Source: Chamaelirium japonicum (Eukaryota; Streptophyta; Magnoliopsida; Liliales; Melanthiaceae). Taken from it: a stretch of 64,000 bases of DNA. Under the pieces are notes generated by a model. That model was not told the DNA's origin, ran no database searches, and was given only the letters and a program-made list of their open reading frames with translations. Shown in pieces: positions 56,577-64,000 of this stretch. Position numbers and translations under genes: made by a program. The stretch covers positions 186,001 to 250,000 of the forward strand of contig CANTAL010000146.1 in assembly GCA_947650365.1 (NCBI GenBank). Reading direction: 5' to 3'. The first letter of the stretch is position 1; every line of letters begins with the position of its first letter.

Positions 56577-56908
56577 AATGGATACATTCGTGTGAATGAA
56601 TTAGAATGGATCGGACGAATGAGTAAGAAGGGATCGTACGAATGAAATAGAATGGATTGCACGAATGAATTAGAATGGATCGTACGAATGAATTAGAATG
56701 GATCGTGTGAAAGAATTAGAATGGATTGTATGAATGAATTAGAATGGATCGTACGAATGAATTAGAATGGATCGTACGAAGGAATTAGAATGGATCGTAC
56801 GAATGAATTAGAATGGATCGTACGAATGAATTAGAATAGATCGTACGAATGAATTAGAATAGATCGTACGAAGGAATTAGAATGGATTGTACGAATGAAT
56901 TAGAATGG
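56577..56908 (+). repeat. Satellite block, forward (mosaic block 5)
   Basis: The block starts at CGTACGAATGGATACATTCGTGTG. It carries GAGTAAGAA, GAAATAGAATGG and GTGTGAAAG variants and several GAAGGAATTAG monomers. Its start is repeated 768 bp further on at 57345. Confidence 0.92.
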
Positions 56909-57345
56909 TCTAATTCATTCGTACGATCCATTCTATTTCATTCGTACGATCCATTCTAATTCATTCGTATGATCCATTCTAATTAATTCGTATGATCCAT
57001 TCTAATTCATTCGTACGATCCATTCTAATTCATTCATACAATCCATTCTAATTCATTCCTACGATCCATTCTAATTCACTCATACGATCCATTCTAATAC
57101 ATTCATACGATCCATTCTAATTCATTTGCACGAATATATCCATTCTAATTCATTCGTACGATCCATTCTAATTCCTTCGTACGATCCATTCTAATTCATT
57201 CGTACGATCTATTCTAATTCATTCGTACGATCCATTCTAATTCATTCGTACGATCCATTCTAATTCCTTCGTACGATCCATTCTAACTCATTCGTACGAT
57301 CCATTCTAATTCATTCGTACAATCTATTCTAATTCATTCGTACGA
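56909..57345 (-). repeat. Satellite block, reverse (mosaic block 6)
   Basis: It joins the preceding block at AATGGTCTAATTC, an imperfect junction. It repeats variants of the end of block 4 (ATTAATTCG, TAATACATTC, GAATATATCC, ATTCCTTCG, TCTAACTC), so it is another partial copy of that segment. Confidence 0.92.
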
Positions 57346-59507
57346 ATGGATACATTCGTGTGAATGAATTAGAATGGATCGTACGAATGAGTAAGAATGG
57401 ATCGTACGAATGAAATAGAATGGATTGCACGAATGAATTAGAATGGATCGTACAAATGAATTAGAATGGATCGTGTGAAAGAATTAGAATGGATTGTATG
57501 AATGAATTAGAATGGATCGTACGAAGGAATTAGAATGTATCATGCGAATGAATTAGAATGTATCGTGCGAATGAATTAGAATGGATCGTACGAATGAATT
57601 AGAATGGATCATACGAATGAATTAGAATGGATCGTACGAAGGAATTAGAATGGATCGTACGAATTAATTAGAATGGATCGTACGAATGAATTAGAATAGA
57701 TCGTACGAATGAATTAGAATGGATCGTACGAAGGAATTAGAATGGATTGTACGAATGAATTAGAATGGATATATTCGTGCAAATGAATTAGAATGGATCG
57801 TATGAATGTAGTAGAATGGATCGTATGAGTGAATTAGAATGGATCGTACGAATGAATTAGAATGGATCGTATGAATGAATTAGAATGGATACATTCGTGT
57901 GAATGAATTAGAATGGATCGTATGAATGAATTAGAATAGATTTTGTGAATGAACTAGAACTGATCGTACGAATGAATTAGAATGGATGCATTCGTGCGAA
58001 TGAATTAGAATGGATTGTATGAATGAATTAGAATGGATCGTACGAATTAATTAGAATGGATCGTATGAGTGAATTAGAATGGATACAAAGGAATTAGAAT
58101 GGATCGTACGAAGGAATTAGAATGGATCATACGAATGAAATAGAATGGATCGTACGAAGGAATTAGAATGGATCGTACGAAGGAATTAGAATGGATCGTA
58201 CGAAGGAATTAGAATGGATCGTACGAATGAATTAGAATGGATATATTCGTGCAAATGAATTAGAATAGATCGTATGAATGAATTAGAATGGATCGTATGA
58301 GTGAATAAGAACGGATAGTACGAATGAAGTAGAATGGATCATATGAATGAATTAGAATGGATACATTCGTGCGAATGAATTAGAATGGATCGTATGAATG
58401 AATTAGAATAGATTGTGCGAATGAATTAGAATGGATCGTACGAATGAATTAGAATGGATACATTCGTGCGAATAAATTAGAATGGATTGTATGAATGAAT
58501 TAGAATGGATCGTACGAATGAATTAGAATGGATCGTACGAATGACTTAGAATAGATTGCGCGAATGAATTAGAATGGATTGTACGAATGAATTAGAATGG
58601 ATCGTACGAAGGAATTAGAATGGATCGTACGAAGGAATTAGAATGGATCGTACGAATGAATTACAATGGATCGTACGAAGGAATTAGAATGGATCGTACG
58701 AATGAATTAGAATGGATCGTACGATTGAATTAGAATGGATCATACGAATGAGTAAGAATGGATCGTATGAATGAATTAGATTGGATCGTACGATCCATTC
58801 TAATTCATTAGCATGGATCGTGCTAATGAATTAGAATGGAATATACGAATGAATTAGAATGGATCGTAGAATGGATCATACGAATGAATTAGAATGAATT
58901 AGAATGGATCGTACGAATGAATTAGAATAGATCATAGGAATGAATTAGAATGGATCGTGCAAATGACTTAGATTGGATACATTCGTGCGAATGAATTAGA
59001 ATGGATCGTGCGAATGAATTAGAATGGATCGTACGAATGAATTAGAATGGATATATTTGAACGAATAAATTAGAATGGATCATACGAATGAATTAGAATG
59101 GATCGTACGAATGAATTAGAATGGATAGTGCGAATAAATTAGAATCGATCGTACGAATGAATTAGAATGGATCGTACGAATGAATTAGAATGGATCATAC
59201 GAATGCGTAAGAATGGATCGTACAAATGAATTAGAATGGATCGTACGAATGAATTAGAATGGATCGTACGAATAAATTAGAATGGAAACATTCGTCCGAA
59301 TGAATTAGAATGGATCATACGAATGAGTAAGAATGGATCGTACGAATAAAATAGAATAGATTGTACGAATGAATTAGAATGGATCCTACGAATGAATTAG
59401 AATGGATCGTGTGAAAGAATTAGAATGGATTTTATGAATGAATTAGAATGGATCGTATGAATGAATTAGAATGGATCGTGCGAATGAATTCGAATGGATC
59501 GTACGAA
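57346..59507 (+). repeat. Satellite block, forward (mosaic block 7)
   Basis: It is rich in GAAGGAATTAG monomers and has one shortened unit (GGATACAAAGGAATTAG near 58081). From about 58.64 kb it parallels 50.6-51.42 kb at a spacing of about 8.06 kb, including the inverted-monomer hairpin and the truncated monomer near 58861. It ends at ATCGTACGAATTCATTC, the same junction as at 51424. Confidence 0.92.
58795..58839. repeat. Inverted monomer hairpin, second copy
   Basis: It has the same 19-bp arms and TGGATCG loop as 50736-50780, displaced by exactly 8059 bp. This shows that the inversion was copied with its surroundings. Confidence 0.92.
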
Positions 59508-59915
59508 TTCATTCTAATTCATTCATACAATCCATTCTAATTCTTTCACACGATCCATTCTAATTCATTCGTACGTTCCATTCTAATTCATTAGCACGAT
59601 CCATGCTAATTCATTCGTTCGATCAATTCTAATTCATTAGCACGATCCATTCTAATTCATTCGTATGATCCATTCTAAATCATTCGCACGATCCATTCTA
59701 ATTCATTCATAGGATCCATTCTAATTCATTCAAATGATCTATTCTAATTCTTTCGCACGAATGTATCCATTCTAATTCATTCGCACGAATGTATCCATTC
59801 TAGTTCATTCGTACGATCCATTCTAATTCATTCGTACGATCCATTCTAATTCATTCGTACGATCCATTCTAATTCATTCGTACGATCCATTCTTACTCAT
59901 TCGTATGATCCATTA
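59508..59915 (-). repeat. Satellite block, reverse (mosaic block 8)
   Basis: Its first part parallels the start of block 4 (CATAGGATCC, two successive 28-mers). It ends at TCGTATGATCCATTAT, where the orientation flips to CGATACATTCGTGC. Confidence 0.92.
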
Positions 59916-60971
59916 TCGATACATTCGTGCAAATGAATTAGAATGGATCATACGAATGAGTAAGAATGGATCATACGAATGAAATAGAATGGATTATGCG
60001 AATGAATTAGAATGGATCGTACGAATGAATTAGAATGGATCGTGTGAAAGAATTAGAATGGATTGTATGAATGAATTAGAATTGATCGTATGAATGAATT
60101 TGAATGGATTGTACGAATGGATTAGAATGGATCGAACGAATGAATTAGAATGGATCGTACGAATGAATTAGAATGGATACATTCGTGCGAATGAATTAGA
60201 ATGGATACATTCGTGCGAATGAATTAGAATGGATACATTCGTGCGAATGAATTAGAATGGATACATTCGTGCGAAAGAATTAGAATAGATCGTATGAATG
60301 AATTAGAATGGATCCTATGAATGAATTAGAATGGATCGTGCGAATGAATTAGAATGGATCGTACGAATGAATTAGAATGGATCGTGCTAATGAATTAGAA
60401 TGGATCGGACGAATGAATTAGAATGGATCGTGCGAATGAATTAGAATGGATCGTACGAATGAATTAGAATGGATCGTGCGAATGAATTAGAATGGATCGG
60501 ACGAATGAATTAGAATGGATCGTACGAATGAGTAAGAATGGATCGTACGAATGAAATAGAATAGATCGTACGAATGAATTAGAATGGATCGTACGAAGGA
60601 ATTAGAATGGATCGTACGAATGAATTAGAATGGATATATTCGTGCAAATGAATTAGAATGGATCGTATGAATGTATTAGAATGGATCGTATGAGTGAATT
60701 AGAATGGATCGTACGAATGAATTAGAATGGATCGTATGAATGAATTAAAATGGATACATTCGTGTGAATGAATTAGAATGGATCGTATGAATGAATTAGA
60801 ATAGATTTTGTGAATGAATTAGAACTGATCGTACGAATGAATTAGAATGGATACATTCGTGCGAATGAATTAGAATGGATTGTATGAATGAATTAGAATG
60901 GATCCTATTAATGAATTAGAATGGATCGTGCGAATGAATTAGAATGGATCGTACAAATGAATTAGAATGGC
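59916..60971 (+). repeat. Satellite block, forward (mosaic block 9), with a run of 28-mers
   Basis: From about 60175 to 60290 four 28-mers follow each other directly, unlike the usual isolated 28-mers. The part from about 60.6 kb resembles 57.76-58.0 kb (GATTTTGTGAATG, GAACTGATCG). It ends at GGCTCGCATTCTAATTC. Confidence 0.92.
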
Positions 60972-61677
60972 TCGCATTCTAATTCATTCGCATTAATGTA
61001 TCCATTCATATTCATTCGTACAATCCATTCTATTTCATTCGTACGATCCATTCTTACTCATTCGTATGATCCATTCTAATTCATTCGTATGATCCATTCT
61101 AATTCATTCGTACGATCGATTCTAATTCATTCGTACGATCCATTCTAATTCATTCGCACGATCCATTCTAATTCATTCATACGATCCATTCTAATTCATT
61201 CATACAATCCATTCTAATTCATTCCTACAATCCATTCTAATTCATTCGCCCGATCCATTCTAATTCATTCATACGATCCGTTCTATTCGAATGGATCATG
61301 CGATCCATTCGAATTCATTCGCACGATCCATTCTAATTCATTCATACGATCCATTCTAATTCATTCATACAATGCATTCTAATTCTTTCACACGATCCAT
61401 TCTAATTCATTTGTACAATCCATTCTATTTCATTTGTACGATCCATTCTTACTCATTCGTATGATCCATTCTAATTCATTCGTACGATCCATTCTAATTC
61501 ATTTGTACGATCCATTCTATTTCATTCGTACAATCCATTCTATTTCATTCGTACGATCCATTCTTACTCATTCGTATGATCCATTCTAATTCATTCGCAC
61601 GAATGTATCCATTCTAATTCATTCATACAATCCATTCTAATTCATTCCGTACGATCCATTCTAATTCATTCGTACGA
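60972..61677 (-). repeat. Satellite block, reverse (mosaic block 10)
   Basis: Reverse monomers are broken by a small foldback at 61288-61311, where CGAATGGATC and GATCCATTCG flank ATGC. The block ends at the centre of a 60-bp perfect palindrome. Confidence 0.92.
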
Positions 61678-61707
61678 TCGTACGAATGAATTAGAATGGA
61701 TCGTACG
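61648..61707. repeat. Perfect 60-bp palindrome at an orientation switch
   Basis: The 30-base arms meet at 61677/61678 in CGTACGATCGTACG. One further base to the left an extra C breaks the symmetry. It is the longest perfect palindrome noticed in the window. Confidence 0.9.
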
Positions 61708-62474
61708 AATGAATTAGAATAGATTGTGCGAATAAATTAGAATGGATCGTACGAATGAATTAGAATGGATCGTACGAATGAATTAGAATGGATCATACGA
61801 ATGAGTAAGAATGGATCGTACGAATGAATTAGAATGGATCGTACGAATGAATTAGAATGGATCGTACGAATAAATTAGAATGGATACATTTGTCCGAATG
61901 AATTAGAATGGATCATACGAATGAGTAAGAATGGATCGTACGAATAAAATAGAATGGATTGTGCGAATGAATTAGAATGGACCGTACGAATGAATTAGAA
62001 TGGATACATTCGTGCGAATGAATTAGAATGGATCAGACGAATGAATTAGAGTGGATCGTACGAATGAATTAGAATGGATCGTACGAATGAATTAGAATGG
62101 ATCATACGAATAAATTAGAATGGATACATTCGTCCGAATGAATTAGAATGGATCATTCGAATGAGTAAGAATGGATCGTACGAATGAAATAGAATAGATT
62201 GTACGAATGAATTAAAATGGATCCTACGAATGAATTAGAATGGATCGTGTGAAAGAATTAGAATGGATTGTATGAATGAATTAGAATGGATCGTGCGAAT
62301 GATTTAGAATGGATCGTACGTATGAATTAGAATGGATCGTGCTAATGAATTAGAATTGATCGAACGAATGAATTAGCATGGATCGTGCTAATGAATTAGA
62401 ATGGAACGTATGAATGAATTAGAATTGATCATGTGAAAGAATTAGAATGGATTGTATGAATGAATTAGAATGAA
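61678..62474 (+). repeat. Satellite block, forward (mosaic block 11)
   Basis: It contains two copies of the ACATT(C/T)GTCCG / GAGTAAGAATGG block, starting near 61886 and 62126 (240 bp apart). It ends at GAATGAACTCGTACGATCC, a variant of the 49877 junction. Confidence 0.92.
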
Positions 62475-62890
62475 CTCGTACGATCCATTCGAATTCATTC
62501 GCATGATCCATTCTAAATCATTCATACGATCCATTCTAATTCATTCATACAATCCATTCTAATTCTTTCACACGATCCATTCTAATTCATTCGTAGGATC
62601 CATTCTAATTCATTTGTACAATCTATTCTATTTCATTCGTACGATCCATTCTTACTCATTCGTATGATCCATTCTAATTCATTCGGGCGAATGTATCCAT
62701 TCTAATTTATTCGTACGATCCATTCTAATTCATTCGTACGATCCATTCTAATTCATTCGTCCGATCCATTCTAATTCATTCGCACGAATGAATCCATTCT
62801 AATTCATTCGTACGGTCCATTCTAATTCATTCGCACAATCCATTCTATTTCATTCGTACGATCCATTCTTACTCATTCGTATGATCCATT
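62475..62890 (-). repeat. Satellite block, reverse (mosaic block 12)
   Basis: It parallels block 2 (TTCGAATTCATTCG, CTTTCACACG, CGTAGGATCC, CTTACTCATTCG in order). It ends at GATCCATTATGGATACATTCG. Confidence 0.92.
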
Positions 62891-63366
62891 ATGGATACAT
62901 TCGTGCGAATGAATTAGAATGGATCATACGAATGAGTAAGAATGGATCGTACGAATGAAATAGAATGGATTGTGCGAATGAATTAGAATGGATCGTGTGA
63001 AAGAATTAGAATGGATTGTATGAATGAATTAGAATAGATCGTATGAATGAATTAGAATGGATCGTACGAATGAATTAGAATGGATCGTACAAATGAATTA
63101 GAATGGATCGTACGAATGAATTAGAATGTATCTTACGAATGAATTAGAATGGATCGTACGAATGAATTAGAATGGATCGTACGAATAAATTAGAATGGAT
63201 ACATTCGTCCGAATAAATTAGAATGGATCATACGAATGAGTAAGAATGGATCGTACGAATGAAATAGAATAGATTGTACGAATGAATTAGAATGGATCCT
63301 ACGAATGAATTAGAATAGATCGTGTGAAAGAATTAGAATGGATTGTATGAATGAATTAGAATGAAT
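62891..63366 (+). repeat. Satellite block, forward (mosaic block 13)
   Basis: It carries the ACATTCGTCCG / GAGTAAGAATGG / GTGTGAAAG series from about 63201 and ends at GAATTCGTACGATCC, as at 49877. Confidence 0.92.
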
Positions 63367-63957
63367 TCGTACGATCCATTCGAATTCATTTGCACGATCC
63401 ATTCTAATTCATTCATACGATCCATTCTAATTCATTCATACAATCCATTCTAATTCTTTCACACGATCCATTCTAATTTATTCGTAGGATCCATTCTAAT
63501 TCATTCGTACAATCTATTCTAATACATTCGTACGATCCATTCTTACTCATTCGTATGATCCATTCTAATTCATTCGGACGAATGTATCCATTCTAATTTA
63601 TTCGTACGATCCATTCTAATTCATTCGTACGATCCATTCTAATTCATTCGTACGATCCATTCTAATTCATTCGTCCGATCCATTCTAATTCATTCGCACG
63701 AATGTATCCATTCTAATTCATTCGTACGATCCATTCTAATTCATTCGTACGATCCTTTCTAATTCATTCATAAGATACATTCTAATTCATTCGTACGATC
63801 CATTCTAATTCATTTGTACGATCCATTCTAATTCATTCTCACGAATGTATCCATTCTAGTTCATTCGTACGATCCATTCTAATTCATTCGTATGATCCAT
63901 TCTAATTCCTTCGTACGATCCATTCTAATTCATTCGTACGATCTATTCTAATTCATC
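63367..63957 (-). repeat. Satellite block, reverse (mosaic block 14)
   Basis: It closely parallels block 2 (49878-50426), including CGTAGGATCC, CTTACTCATTCG, CGGACGAATGTATCC and CGTCCGATCC. It ends at AATTCATCCAAATGAATTAG. Confidence 0.92.
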
Positions 63958-64000
63958 CAAATGAATTAGAATGGATCATACGAATGAGTAAGAATGGATC
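63958..64000 (+). repeat. Satellite block, forward (mosaic block 15, runs off the window)
   Basis: Almost two forward monomers, including GAATGAGTAAGAATGG, lie before the window end. Confidence 0.85.

Noticed and set aside
1..64000. CRISPR array
   Set aside because: Repeats are contiguous without unique spacers; the linkers are only 5 or 10 bases and are themselves repeated.
49211..64000. Orientation switches as pure assembly artefact
   Set aside because: It cannot be excluded from sequence alone, but several switches share junctions carried within larger duplicates, and the blocks differ by real monomer variants, so they are reported as findings with read support as the test.

Overview
The window is almost entirely one plant-type satellite DNA. 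About 60.7 of the 64 kb is a tandem minisatellite with two interchangeable monomers that share an 18-base core, GAATGAATTAGAATGGAT. The 23-bp form joins cores with the 5-base linker CGTAC (often CGTGC). The 28-bp form uses the 10-base linker ACATTCGTGC. Both carry short dyads: TCGTACGA in the 23-mer, CATTCGTGCGAATG in the 28-mer. From memory of the literature, 23- and 28-bp satellites able to form palindromic structures are the CENH3-bound centromere-unit repeats of the holocentric lilioid plant Chionographis japonica (Melanthiaceae). I infer that the window is the inside of such a centromere unit, or comes from a close relative. The species call rests on monomer lengths and dyads, not on a database search.

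Layout. 1-15490 is forward array. 15491-16493 is a 1003-bp non-autonomous Mutator-like (MULE/MITE) element with 195-bp terminal inverted repeats and a 9-bp target duplication, inserted precisely into one monomer. 16494-26734 is forward array. At about 26735 the array flips, and 26735-46878 is one long reverse array. 46879-49210 is the only complex, GC-richer DNA: the 3' part of a dead Ty3/gypsy chromovirus on the minus strand (half a gag zinc knuckle, protease, partial integrase, chromodomain, LTR-like tail). Reverse transcriptase and RNase H are deleted. 49211-64000 is satellite again, but as a mosaic of short blocks that switch orientation about 17 times, many switches being palindromic.

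Higher-order structure. 28-mers recur after three to six 23-mers, giving 97-, 120-, 143- and 166-bp periods, most visibly 120 bp. Above that lie segmental duplications recognisable by shared rare monomer variants: about 3.1-3.2 kb in the two forward arrays, about 9.5-9.8 kb in the reverse array, and 945 bp, 2.9 kb and 8.06 kb in the mosaic. The mosaic monomers, best seen in the 51.6-56.6 kb block, are closer to consensus than those of the first 46 kb, so the mosaic looks younger.

No functional protein-coding gene, tRNA or rRNA gene was found. Short open frames inside the satellite are chance products of the repeat. The content worth attention is chromosomal architecture rather than a gene system.
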